57,663 nt of DNA from Pseudomonas brassicacearum. GTDB taxonomy: Bacteria > Pseudomonadota > Gammaproteobacteria > Pseudomonadales > Pseudomonadaceae. A program made the translations under genes and the position numbers. The notes beneath the pieces are model-generated. The model was not told the origin of the DNA. It saw only the letters and a program-made list of their open reading frames with translations, and ran no database searches. Of this stretch, positions 43,303 through 51,928 are shown piece by piece (position 1 is the stretch's first letter; each line of letters begins with the position of its first letter). The stretch spans positions 1 through 57,663 of the forward strand of contig NZ_MOBK01000018.1 of the NCBI RefSeq assembly GCF_003732265.1, written 5' to 3'.

Positions 43303-43764
43303 ATGCGTATGGCAAGAACCGTGCAGAGAAGCCTGGAAACGGCTCACTGCGAATATGACATCGTGACCCATCCACATTCGGCCAGCAGCCTGGAAACGGC
43401 GCGGGTCGCCGGCATTCCAGCAGAGCGGATGGCCAAGTCGGTCATCCTCGACGACCACCACGGCCATTACCTGATGGCCGTACTGCCTGCCAGCCGTCAT
43501 CTGGACCTGAGCAAAGTCCGTAGCAGCGGCGAATGGCAGGTCTCGCGGGAAAGCAATCTGCCGCACCTGTTCGATGATTGCGAACGCGGTGCCGTGCCGG
43601 CGCTGGGTGAGGCTTATGGGCTGGATGTGGTCATCGACCCGTTGGTAACCCGGCAGAAAGACATCTATCTGGAAGCGGGCAATCACACCAATCTGCTGCA
43701 CATGGCCATGCCGCAGTTCTTGAAAATGGTGCCGCATGCCGAGGTGCGGGAATTGAGTCAGTGA
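43303..43764 (+). CDS. YbaK/EbsC-family aminoacyl-tRNA deacylase-like protein
   Basis: A 153-residue single-domain protein of the YbaK/ProX editing family, which hydrolyses mis-acylated tRNA. Conserved blocks are HPHSASSLETARVAGIP, AKSVILDDHHGHYLMAVLPASRHLDL and FDDCERGAVPALGEAYGLDVVID, with the invariant lysine in MAKSVIL. The ATG at 43303 has GAGGTG upstream. It is monocistronic and divergent from nfeD. The exact tRNA substrate is not evident. Confidence 0.88.
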   Translation: MRMARTVQRSLETAHCEYDIVTHPHSASSLETARVAGIPAERMAKSVILDDHHGHYLMAVLPASRHLDLSKVRSSGEWQVSRESNLPHLFDDCERGAVPALGEAYGLDVVIDPLVTRQKDIYLEAGNHTNLLHMAMPQFLKMVPHAEVRELSQ

Positions 43765-43786
43765 GTGTTGTGTTTTCAGTGCTGCC

Positions 43787-43855
43787 GCCTTCGCGAGCAG
43801 GCTCGCTCCCACAGTTGACCGTGTGTCCATGTGGGAATGAGCCTGCTCGCGAAAC
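43787..43855. repeat. REP doublet (REPIN), short-spaced
   Basis: GCCTTCGCGAGCAGGCTCGC and an inverted, slightly diverged copy (GGGAATGAGCCTGCTCGCG) only 13 bases apart, between the YbaK and DUF2789 genes. Confidence 0.85.
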
Positions 43856-43881
43856 ATTTTTCCTATTTCAAGGAGCCCGAC

Positions 43882-44127
43882 ATGGAATCCCCAACCCACA
43901 CCCTGCCCAACCTGTTCAAGCAACTCGGCCTGGAGGATGACGCCGAGAGCATCGATAAATTCATCGCTACCCACTCACCGCTCAAGCCCGAACTGCACCT
44001 TGCAGATGCGTTTTTCTGGAGCGAGTGCCAAGCGCAGTTTTTGCGGGACGATATTTTGGATGATGCGGATTGGGCGGAGGTGGTGGATCAGTTGGATGTG
44101 TTGTTGAGGAAGGGGCGGGGGGTATAA
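43882..44127 (+). CDS. DUF2789-family small protein
   Basis: An 81-residue acidic protein (MESPTHTLPNLFKQLGLEDD...). The conserved HLADAFFWSECQAQFLRDDILDDADWAEVVDQLD block matches DUF2789, a small helical family of unknown function common in gammaproteobacteria. An AAGGAG ribosome-binding site precedes the ATG at 43882. No operon partner; the MarR promoter lies just downstream. Confidence 0.85.
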   Translation: MESPTHTLPNLFKQLGLEDDAESIDKFIATHSPLKPELHLADAFFWSECQAQFLRDDILDDADWAEVVDQLDVLLRKGRGV

Positions 44128-44185
44128 ATATTCCAAACCCATGAACATGCGCGGTCGCCCTGATCGCGCCAATTTGTTTCAAAAC

Positions 44186-44233
44186 TTGACCACCTTTCCC
44201 CCCAAATGCGATATTGATAGTTAGCAAACTAAC
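44186..44233 (+). promoter_or_regulatory. Promoter and MarR-type operator of the FUSC exporter operon
   Basis: A -35 TTGACC (44186-44191) and -10 GATATT (44210-44215) are 18 bases apart. At the expected start point is the dyad GTTAG-CAAA-CTAAC (44220-44233), typical of MarR sites. The marR gene starts at 44251, so autorepression of the whole operon is likely. Confidence 0.6.
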
Positions 44234-44250
44234 AGTGTGTATCTCCCCTC

Positions 44251-44706
44251 GTGCCGAAGAACCTCGACGCTCTCCAGATGAACATCAGCAGCTCCATGGT
44301 GGTGGCCGCCAGGCATTGGCGGAAGATCTGCCAGACCACGCTGGTCAACTATGGAATCTCCGAAGCCTGCGCCGTCCCGTTGTTGATGATCGGGCGTTTG
44401 GGCGAAGGTGTGCGTCAAGTGACGGTGGCGCAGGCGGCGGGGATGGAGAGTCCGTCCCTGGTGCGCTTGCTCGATCAGTTGTGTCATTCGGGCTACGTCT
44501 GCCGCACCGAAGATGCCCATGACCGACGCGCCAAGTGCCTGAGCCTGACCGCCACCGGTCGCGAATTGGTGCAGGCGGTCGAAATCGAGCTGGTGCGCCT
44601 GCGCCATGAAGTGCTTGAAGGCATCGACCAAAGCGATCTGGAAGCTACGCTTCGGGTACTGAAAGCCTTTGAAGCGGCGAATGCGCCGTCGGTGGTCAAC
44701 CCTTGA
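44251..44706 (+). CDS. MarR-family transcriptional repressor
   Basis: A 151-residue winged-helix regulator: VTVAQAAGMESPSLVRLLDQLCHSGYVCRTEDAHDRRAKCLSLT contains the recognition helix and wing with the conserved D-RR motif. It starts with GTG 44251. It overlaps the exporter gene that follows by four bases and is controlled by the promoter and dyad just upstream. MarR proteins of this arrangement usually repress an aromatic-acid efflux system and release DNA when the acid binds; the inducer here is not known. Confidence 0.9.
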   Translation: MPKNLDALQMNISSSMVVAARHWRKICQTTLVNYGISEACAVPLLMIGRLGEGVRQVTVAQAAGMESPSLVRLLDQLCHSGYVCRTEDAHDRRAKCLSLTATGRELVQAVEIELVRLRHEVLEGIDQSDLEATLRVLKAFEAANAPSVVNP

Positions 44707-46775
44707 GCGGATTTTTCAGCGGTATGCCCGCCGCGCGAGACTGGTTCTACGGGGTGCGTACTTTTGCCGCCTCGATGATTGCGTTGTACATCGCCCTGCT
44801 CATGCAGATGCCGCGTCCGTATTGGGCGATGGCCACGGTCTACATCGTGTCCAGCCCCTTTGTCGGCCCTACCAGTTCCAAGGCGCTCTACCGTGCCATC
44901 GGTACCTTTTTTGGCGCGGCGGCAGCGGTGCTTTTTGTGCCCATGTTTGTCCAGAGTCCCTACGTATTGGTGGTGGTCATCGCGCTGTGGACCGGGACGT
45001 TGCTGTTTCTGTCCTTGCACCTGCGCACCGCCAACAACTACGCCTTGATGCTCGCGGGTTACACCTTGCCGCTGATCGCCCTGCCGGTGGTGAACAACCC
45101 CTTGGGCGTCTGGGACGTGGCGGAAGCGCGGACGGAAGAAATTTTCCTCGGCATTGCCGTGGCAGCGGTGGTCGGCGCCATGTTCTGGCCACGGCGGCTG
45201 GCGCCGGTGTTCAACGATGCGGTGAGCAAATGGTTTACCGATGCTTCGACGTACAGCCTGCGTTTTCTCAGTCGTCAGGTTGAGCCGAATGAAGTCAGCG
45301 CGCTGCGCTCGGCCATGGTCACGACCTTCAACACCCTGGAATTGATGATCGGCCAATTGCCGCACGAGGGCGCGCACCGGCAAACCGTGCGCAACACCAA
45401 GGAACTGCGCGGGCGGATGATTCACCTGTTGCCGGTGATCGACGCCCTCGACGATGCGCTGTATGCCCTTGAGCGGCGCACGCCCGAGCTAGTGGAAAAA
45501 TTCGCACCGATACTGGCCGCCACCACCGAATGGCTCAATCACAAAGACGCCGACCTCGCTCGCTGGCAGGCGCTGAAAGATCAGCTTGATGCCCTGCAAC
45601 CGTCCGCCGAAGCCCTGAACGATCGCAAACAGCTGCTGTTCTCAAACGCGTTGTATCGCCTCGGCGAGTGGATCGATGTGTGGCAAGACTGCCGCAGCCT
45701 GCAATACGCCATCCAGTGCGAAAGCCCGGACAGCTGGCGCGCGGTGTATCGCCACTGGCGCCTGGGTCGCCTGTCACCGTTTCTCGACCGTGGGCTGATG
45801 CTCTACTCGGCGGCCTCGACGGTCACCGCGATCATCGTCGCCTCGGTGCTGTGGATTCTGCTCGGCTGGACCGATGGAGGCTCGGCGGTGATTCTGGCCG
45901 CCGTGTCGTGCAGTTTTTTCGCCTCGATGGATGACCCGGCACCGCAGATTTTCAGGTTCTTTTTCTGGACCGCAATGTCCGTGGTGCTCGCCAGCCTGTA
46001 TCTGTTCCTGGTCCTGCCCAACCTGCATGATTTTCCGATGCTGGTGCTGGCGTTTGCCGTGCCGTTTATCTGCATCGGCACCCTGACGGTCAAGCCGCAG
46101 TTTTACCTGGGCATGCTCCTGACCCTGGTCAACACCTCGTCCTTTATCAGCATTCAAGGCGCCTATGACGCGGATTTCCTCAGCTTCGCGAATTCCAACC
46201 TGGCCGGCCCCATCGGGTTGTTGTTTGCCTTCATCTGGACCCTGATCGCCCGGCCGTTCGGTGCGGAACTGGCGGCCAAGCGGCTGACCCGCTTCAGTTG
46301 GCGCGACATCGTCAATCTCAGCAAACCGGCAAATCTGGCCGAACACCGGCAATTGGGCGTACACGTGCTCGATCGTCTGATGCAGCACTTGCCGCGTCTG
46401 GCCATGACCGGCCAGGACACCGGCATCGCGTTGCGTGAGGTGCGTGTGGCGTTGAACGTGCTCGATCTGCTGGCTTACACGCCGCGAGTGGACGGTGTAC
46501 CGCGAGCGCTGCTGCATCAGGTGGTGGCGGAAGTCGGTGAGTATTTCAAGGCCTGTCTGAAGGCGGATGAGCGTCTGCCGGCCCCCGCCCCGTTGCTGAT
46601 GACCCTCGACCGCGCCCGCCGGGCACTGGACACGAATTGTGATGAGGATGCCCGTCTGAATTTGTTGCATGCCCTGAGCGGCCTGCGCCTGGCGTTGTTG
46701 CCAGGCGTGGAATTCGTAAGCTCGGGCGAACTCGAAGAACCGCTGCCCCATGGCATCGATGGAGCGCCTTTATGA
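44703..46775 (+). CDS. FUSC-family inner-membrane exporter (AaeB-like)
   Basis: A 690-residue protein with two similar halves, each with about five to six helices (MIALYIALLMQMPRPYWAMATVYIVSSPF and VTAIIVASVLWILLGWTDGGSAVILAAVS), separated by a cytoplasmic domain. This is the fusaric acid resistance/p-hydroxybenzoic acid efflux family. The start is a TTG at 44703 overlapping the marR stop (TTGA); an ATG at 44724 is an alternative. It forms a tripartite pump with the DUF1656, HlyD and outer-membrane proteins encoded next. Confidence 0.9.
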   Translation: MSGFFSGMPAARDWFYGVRTFAASMIALYIALLMQMPRPYWAMATVYIVSSPFVGPTSSKALYRAIGTFFGAAAAVLFVPMFVQSPYVLVVVIALWTGTLLFLSLHLRTANNYALMLAGYTLPLIALPVVNNPLGVWDVAEARTEEIFLGIAVAAVVGAMFWPRRLAPVFNDAVSKWFTDASTYSLRFLSRQVEPNEVSALRSAMVTTFNTLELMIGQLPHEGAHRQTVRNTKELRGRMIHLLPVIDALDDALYALERRTPELVEKFAPILAATTEWLNHKDADLARWQALKDQLDALQPSAEALNDRKQLLFSNALYRLGEWIDVWQDCRSLQYAIQCESPDSWRAVYRHWRLGRLSPFLDRGLMLYSAASTVTAIIVASVLWILLGWTDGGSAVILAAVSCSFFASMDDPAPQIFRFFFWTAMSVVLASLYLFLVLPNLHDFPMLVLAFAVPFICIGTLTVKPQFYLGMLLTLVNTSSFISIQGAYDADFLSFANSNLAGPIGLLFAFIWTLIARPFGAELAAKRLTRFSWRDIVNLSKPANLAEHRQLGVHVLDRLMQHLPRLAMTGQDTGIALREVRVALNVLDLLAYTPRVDGVPRALLHQVVAEVGEYFKACLKADERLPAPAPLLMTLDRARRALDTNCDEDARLNLLHALSGLRLALLPGVEFVSSGELEEPLPHGIDGAPL

Positions 46776-46981
46776 TCGGTGATGTGGACATCAGCGGGGT
46801 GTTTCTGCCCACGCTGCTGGTATTGATGGGCATTACGTATGTGTTGTTCCTGTTGGTGCACGGGTTGTTGATGCGCTTGCACTTTTACCGTCTGGTCTGG
46901 CACCGGGCATTGTTCAACGTGGCTCTCTACGCTTTGCTGCTCGGCGCCGTGGACTCACTCAGTCGATACCTGATGACATGA
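46772..46981 (+). CDS. DUF1656 small membrane protein (AaeX-like)
   Basis: A 69-residue protein with two transmembrane helices (LPTLLVLMGITYVLFLLVHGLLM and ALFNVALYALLLGAVDSL). It overlaps both neighbours by four bases. DUF1656 proteins accompany FUSC/HlyD exporters in nearly every such operon; their task is not known but is presumably assembly or stability of the pump. Confidence 0.9.
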   Translation: MIGDVDISGVFLPTLLVLMGITYVLFLLVHGLLMRLHFYRLVWHRALFNVALYALLLGAVDSLSRYLMT

Positions 46982-47865
46982 AAAAACCTTTTTTGACCCT
47001 GGGTCGCGTGGTCCTGACCCTGTTGATCGTGACCTTCGCCGTCGTCGTGGTCTGGCGCATGGTGATGTACTACATGTTTGCGCCGTGGACTCGCGACGGG
47101 CATATCCGTGCCGACATCGTGCAAATCGCTCCGGACGTGTCCGGGCTGATTCAGCAAGTGGATGTGCGCGACAACCAATTGGTGAAACGCGGCCAGGTGT
47201 TGTTCAGCATCGATCAGGACCGTTTCAAACTGGCCCTGCGCCAGGCCAAAGCGGCGGTCGCCGACCGTCAGGAAACCCTGGCTCAGGCTCAACGCGAAGC
47301 CAAGCGTAACCGTGGCCTGGGCAATCTGGTGCCGGGCGAGCAGCTGGAAGAAAGTCAGTCCCGGGTCGCTCGCGCCGAAGTGGCGTTGATGGAAGCGCAA
47401 GTGGCGGTGGACAGCGCTCAATTGAACCTCGACCGCTCGACCATCCGCAGCCCGGTCGACGGCTACGTCAACGACCGTGCACCGCGTGCGCAGGAATTCG
47501 TGACAGCCGGGCGGCCGGTGTTGTCGGTGGTCGACAGTAATTCATTCCACATCGACGGTTATTTCGAAGAAACCAAACTGAACGGCATTCATGTCGGCCA
47601 AAGCGTCGACATCCGCGTGATCGGCGACCGCGCGCGGCTGCGTGGACATGTGGAAAGCATCGTCGCCGGCATCGAAGACCGCGACCGCACCATCGGCAAC
47701 AACCTGCTGCCGAACGTCAACCCGGCATTCAGCTGGGTGCGCCTGGCACAGCGGATTCCGGTGCGGATCGTCTTTGACGATGTGCCGGCGGACTTCCGCA
47801 TGATCGCCGGGCGGACCGCGACTGTGTCGATCCTCGACGATCAACCGCAGGAGCCGGCGAAATGA
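46978..47865 (+). CDS. HlyD-family membrane-fusion protein (AaeA-like)
   Basis: A 295-residue adaptor with an N-terminal anchor (VVLTLLIVTFAVVVVWRMVMYY), FAPWTRDGHIRADIVQIAPDVSG at the first beta strand, a short coiled-coil and the second lipoyl half NLDRSTIRSPVDGYVNDRAPR. The ATG at 46978 overlaps the DUF1656 stop. It bridges the FUSC exporter and the outer-membrane channel; the operon shows tight coupling throughout, with four-base overlaps. Confidence 0.92.
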   Translation: MKKPFLTLGRVVLTLLIVTFAVVVVWRMVMYYMFAPWTRDGHIRADIVQIAPDVSGLIQQVDVRDNQLVKRGQVLFSIDQDRFKLALRQAKAAVADRQETLAQAQREAKRNRGLGNLVPGEQLEESQSRVARAEVALMEAQVAVDSAQLNLDRSTIRSPVDGYVNDRAPRAQEFVTAGRPVLSVVDSNSFHIDGYFEETKLNGIHVGQSVDIRVIGDRARLRGHVESIVAGIEDRDRTIGNNLLPNVNPAFSWVRLAQRIPVRIVFDDVPADFRMIAGRTATVSILDDQPQEPAK

Positions 47866-49310
47866 GCAAGGCGTCGGGTTTGGCGGTTGCCGGATTAGGT
47901 TTGCTGCTGTCGGCCTGTCAGGTAGTTGGCCCGGATTACCATTTGCCCGACGAAGCGGCTGTTCATCGACCCGATTTGCAGGGCGATCTGGCGGTCGACG
48001 GCAAAACGGTGGTGTCCGCACCGGTGCCGGCCGATTGGTGGCGCCTGTACAAGGACCCGAGACTCGACCAGTTAGTGCAACAGGCCATGGCGTCCAATAC
48101 CGACTTGCGCGTTGCGGCGGCCAGCCTGTCTCGGTCCCGCGCTCAGGTCGATGAGGCAGAAGCGGCGGGTGGCTGGAGCGGCGGTGTGAAGATGGGCGCC
48201 CAGCGATTGCAGGAGTCTGGCCAAGCGTTCCTGCTTCCGGAAAAAGTGCCGGTGGCCAACGTCGGCGATATCGGCATCAGCGCGTCGTACCAGTTCGATC
48301 TGTTCGGCACGTTGCAGCGCGGCATCGAGGCGGCCAAGGCCAACGCCGATGCGACGCAGGCAGCTGCCGATACGGCTCGCATCACCGTGGTGGCCGACGT
48401 GGTCCGAGCCTACACCCAAGTGTGCGCGGCCAATGAGGAGCGGGAGATTGCCCAGCACTCCCTCGACCTGCAGGCCCAGAGCACCACGCTGATCCAGCGT
48501 CTGCGCGATGCCGGCCGTGGCGACGAAACCCAGGTCACCCGTTCGCAAACCCAGTTCAAATCCCTGCGCGCCGACATGCCGCGCTATGAGGCCTCGCGTC
48601 AGGCCGGGCTGTATCGCCTGTCGATGTTGCTGGCCAAGCCAGTGGATCAACTGCCGGCCGGCACCGCCACCTGCGACGAGCTGCCGAAAATCGCCCAATT
48701 GATTCCGGTGGGCGATGGCGCCGCATTGCTCAAGCGTCGTCCCGATGTGCGGCAGGCCGAGCGCCGGCTGGCGACTGCGACGGCCGGGATTGGCGTCGCC
48801 ACGGGTGAGCTGTACCCGAACATCAGCATCGGCGCGACCATCGGCACCGTCGGTATCCTCGACGATCTCGGCGACCCGTCCACCAACCGTTGGGGCTTCG
48901 GTCCGTCGCTGACCTGGAACGTGCCGACCAACGGCGCCCGGGCACGCATCCGCGAAGCCGAAGCGGTGACCCAGGCGACGCTGGCGCATTTCGATGGGGT
49001 GGTGCTCAACGCCATTCGCGAAACCCAGACCAGCCTGGCCCAGTACGCCGCGTTGTTGCAACGTCGTGACGCCCTGGCAGACGCCGAGCAATCGGCAAGA
49101 CTGGCAGCGGACCAGACGCATCGTTTCTTCCAGGCCGGGCGCGAATCATTCCTGGCGGACCTGCAAGCGACCCGCACCTACACGGATGTCACAGCGCAAC
49201 TGGCCGCTGCCAACACCCAGGTTGCCGCCAGCCAGATCGATTTGTTCCTCGCCTTGGGCGGCGGCTGGGAAAGCGGACGAACGCAAGGCACGAACACCAG
49301 CAAACCCTGA
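47862..49310 (+). CDS. Outer-membrane efflux lipoprotein (NodT/OprM family)
   Basis: A 482-residue TolC-fold lipoprotein. The signal peptide MSKASGLAVAGLGLLLSAC has a proper lipobox with C19, followed by QVVGPDYHLP. RRPDVRQAERRLATATAGIGVATGELYP and a conserved C-terminal LFLALGGGWESG are family signatures. It is the last gene of the MarR-controlled operon and provides the exit duct. Unlike the other outer-membrane gene in this window its signal sequence is undisturbed. Confidence 0.92.
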   Translation: MSKASGLAVAGLGLLLSACQVVGPDYHLPDEAAVHRPDLQGDLAVDGKTVVSAPVPADWWRLYKDPRLDQLVQQAMASNTDLRVAAASLSRSRAQVDEAEAAGGWSGGVKMGAQRLQESGQAFLLPEKVPVANVGDIGISASYQFDLFGTLQRGIEAAKANADATQAAADTARITVVADVVRAYTQVCAANEEREIAQHSLDLQAQSTTLIQRLRDAGRGDETQVTRSQTQFKSLRADMPRYEASRQAGLYRLSMLLAKPVDQLPAGTATCDELPKIAQLIPVGDGAALLKRRPDVRQAERRLATATAGIGVATGELYPNISIGATIGTVGILDDLGDPSTNRWGFGPSLTWNVPTNGARARIREAEAVTQATLAHFDGVVLNAIRETQTSLAQYAALLQRRDALADAEQSARLAADQTHRFFQAGRESFLADLQATRTYTDVTAQLAAANTQVAASQIDLFLALGGGWESGRTQGTNTSKP

Positions 49311-49392
49311 GGCCGTTGCTATGCTTTGAATTGATGGAGTCGCGAGTCGACTTCATCGATCAAGCTCGCGTTGGTCATGGGGATTAAAAATA

Positions 49393-50028
49393 ATGAAAAA
49401 CCCTTATGCTCCTGGCTTCTGGTGCGCTATTGCAGCATTGGTTTTGCTGTCGGCCACCTATTTCTACGGCATCATGCTGGCCCACCAGATCGACAAGGCG
49501 CTGGTGTTTCTCGACAGCGCTACCGCGCTCATCGCCGTGATGGCGATCGTGGTGGTGGCCTGGGCTTCCGTCCAGGGTCAGCGCATCAAAAAAAGACAAT
49601 TCGAACAAGGCAAGACCCTGGTGCTGATCTGGGACACCAAGGTAGCGCTGCGTCGTGTCGAAACGGTGTTTGACCAATATTTCTGGGGCAGCTACTGGCA
49701 ACCGGGGCGCACGTTCCAGGAAGTCATGGGCGAGCTCACCGGCACACCGCTGGAAAAAAGCCTCGAAACCTTGAGGAAGCAATGCCTGGCGTTGGATAAA
49801 CAGGTGTCCGAGGATGGCTGGCACTGGCTCAGCAATGCCCGCGAGCTGTCGGACGTTGCCACCAAGATGGCGCGGGAACGCTATCAGCTGGACGTCTGTG
49901 ATCCACGCTCGGAGGTGACCGGCGGGGCGGTGATCAACCGGGACTTCGAGGTGCTGGTGTATACGTGGACGGCGCGGCTCAAGAGCTTTGATCATCAGCT
50001 GGATGAGATGGAAGTGCAGTATTCCTGA
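49393..50028 (+). CDS. Hypothetical two-helix membrane protein
   Basis: A 211-residue protein with two N-terminal transmembrane helices (FWCAIAALVLLSATYFYGIML and ALIAVMAIVVVAWASV) and a soluble, helical, cytoplasmic C-terminal part rich in charged residues (RRVETVFDQYFWGSYWQPGRTF). I do not recognise a family. A GGGGA site precedes the ATG at 49393. It is 82 bases after the exporter operon and followed by a REP doublet, so it may be transcribed alone. Confidence 0.75.
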   Translation: MKNPYAPGFWCAIAALVLLSATYFYGIMLAHQIDKALVFLDSATALIAVMAIVVVAWASVQGQRIKKRQFEQGKTLVLIWDTKVALRRVETVFDQYFWGSYWQPGRTFQEVMGELTGTPLEKSLETLRKQCLALDKQVSEDGWHWLSNARELSDVATKMARERYQLDVCDPRSEVTGGAVINRDFEVLVYTWTARLKSFDHQLDEMEVQYS

Positions 50029-50049
50029 ATGTGTATTGGCGGAACTGAA

Positions 50050-50147
50050 GCCTTCGCGAGCAAGCCCGCTCCCACATTTGATCTCTTTGTTCACAGATTT
50101 TGTGTCCACTGAAGATCTAATGTGGGAGCGGGCTTGCTCGCGAAGAG
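50050..50147. repeat. REP doublet (REPIN)
   Basis: Inverted GCCTTCGCGAGCAAGCCCGC and complement, of the same class as the doublet at 11225-11323, including a shared spacer tail CACTGAAGATCTAATGTGGG. The two elements are near copies of each other. Confidence 0.88.
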
Positions 50148-50354
50148 GGCCCGGTAAACTCTGAAACTCTCGCCTCCTGTGAAGTGTCCATAGGCAACAG
50201 TGTTTCTAGACATTCTTTAACCTTTAAACATTGGGCCGCCCGATGCGCCTAGTGCTAATCTCCACCCCACTTTTAGCGGAGTCGAGCCGCAACCCCTCAA
50301 GGGTTCAGGGAAGACGACGACACCTTCAAACAACGGACATTGACTGGGTCATTC

Positions 50355-51863
50355 ATGAATAAATCAGCAGGCGTGCTTCTTGGAATCGTCGTAGCCATCG
50401 GTGCAATCAGCGCGGGTGGTGCCTGGTACACCGGGACCAAAATCGAAGGCGTATTGAACACTTCGATCGCCGACGCCAACAAAGAGCTGAAGGCTGCGCT
50501 GGTCGGTTCCAATGGCACGGCCTCGCTGGAACTGGTGTCGCTTGAGCGTCATGTGTTCAGCAGCACCGCGCACTACCGCCTAAAGGGCGAAGGCGAGATG
50601 TTCGGTGAAGCCCCGGTTGAATTGCTCTTTGTCGACCACATCGAACACGGCCCGCTGCCGTTCTCGCGTCTGGTCTCGTTGAAATGGTTGCCGGTCATGG
50701 CTACCAGTCACTACGAACTGGAACGCACCCCGCTCACCGAGAAATGGTTTGCCGCCGCCAAAGAAAAATCCCCGCTCACCGGCGTGGTCAACATCGGTTA
50801 CGACAACGCCACCAACGGCACCCTCGAATTCTTGCCACTGGACGTCGCGCTGGATGACAAGTCCAACCTGAAATTCTCCGGCTTGAACCTCGAAGTCGCC
50901 GCCAGCGCCCAGGCTCAGAAGGTCAAGGCCAGCGGCTACATGGACAGCCTGACGCTGACCACCGTGGCCGAAGATCAAACCCCGGTGAAGGTCGAGCTCA
51001 ATGGCCTGACCATGGCCAGTAACCTGGTTAAAAGCACTTACGGTTTCTACACCGGCGAGAACACCCTCGAGCTGACCGACAGCAAATCCACCTTCGGCCC
51101 CAAGCAATCGGTACTGGGCCTGAAGAAATTTGAAATGAAAAACCAGACCGAGGAATCGGGCACCAGCGCTTCGGGGCGTGCCGATTACAAAGTGGGTGAA
51201 GTGTCGGTGAACGGCAAGGCGGTCGGTTCCGCGCAAATGGCCATGAGCCTGAAGAACCTCGACATCCCGGCGACCATGTCGCTGATGCAGGTCTACCAGA
51301 CCAAACTGCAGCCTTATGAGAAAGCCGCCGCCGAAGCCGCCGCGGCTGGTCAGCCGTCTCCAGAACTGGTCCTGACCCCGGCCGAAGAGGCGCAGGTCAA
51401 AACCGGCCTCGAAAAACTGCTGGCTGCCGGCCCGCAAGTGGCGCTGGAAAACCTGTCGTTCAACACCACCAATGGCGAAAGCCGCGCCAACCTGGTGCTC
51501 GACCTGACCAAGCCACCGACTATGGACCTGCCGCCCGATCAACTGACCCAACAGTTGATTGCACTGCTGGATATCAATGTAAAAGTGTCCAAGCCAATGC
51601 TCGTTGACGTGTTCACCGTGCAAAGCCAACTTGATGGTCAGACCGACGCCAAGCTCATCGCCGACCAGGCGACCGCCACGGCCAACATGTTCGGCAGCAT
51701 GGCGGTCGGTACGCAGTTCGCCAAACTGGACGGCAATAACATCGTCAGCAAATTTCACTACGCCAACAATCAAGTGGAATTCAATGGCCAGAAAATGACC
51801 GTTGAAGAGTTTGTCGGCTTCGTGATGAGCAAAATCGGTGGTGGGGCTGAAATCCAGGAATAA
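50355..51863 (+). CDS. DUF945 (YdgA-like) exported protein
   Basis: A 502-residue protein with an N-terminal signal anchor (GVLLGIVVAIGAISAGGAWYTG), then a long beta-rich region with WYTGTKIEGVLNTSI and EHGPLPFSRL, characteristic of DUF945/YdgA. It likely resides in the periplasm or inner-membrane surface; function unknown. I take the ATG at 50355 (MNKSAGVLL) rather than 50340 because it leads directly into the hydrophobic helix. A clear terminator follows at 51881. Confidence 0.85.
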   Translation: MNKSAGVLLGIVVAIGAISAGGAWYTGTKIEGVLNTSIADANKELKAALVGSNGTASLELVSLERHVFSSTAHYRLKGEGEMFGEAPVELLFVDHIEHGPLPFSRLVSLKWLPVMATSHYELERTPLTEKWFAAAKEKSPLTGVVNIGYDNATNGTLEFLPLDVALDDKSNLKFSGLNLEVAASAQAQKVKASGYMDSLTLTTVAEDQTPVKVELNGLTMASNLVKSTYGFYTGENTLELTDSKSTFGPKQSVLGLKKFEMKNQTEESGTSASGRADYKVGEVSVNGKAVGSAQMAMSLKNLDIPATMSLMQVYQTKLQPYEKAAAEAAAAGQPSPELVLTPAEEAQVKTGLEKLLAAGPQVALENLSFNTTNGESRANLVLDLTKPPTMDLPPDQLTQQLIALLDINVKVSKPMLVDVFTVQSQLDGQTDAKLIADQATATANMFGSMAVGTQFAKLDGNNIVSKFHYANNQVEFNGQKMTVEEFVGFVMSKIGGGAEIQE

Positions 51864-51880
51864 AACCTGTCGTTCAAAAC

Positions 51881-51920
51881 AACGCCCGGCTTCTGCTGCA
51901 CGCAGAGGTCGGGCGTTTTG
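51881..51920. terminator. Bidirectional terminator between convergent genes
   Basis: Stem AACGCCCGGC/GTCGGGCGTT with inner CTGC/GCAG is followed by TTTTG on the plus strand. It separates the DUF945 gene from the convergent reductase, whose stop is at 51929. Confidence 0.8.
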
Positions 51921-51928
51921 CTGTCCTG

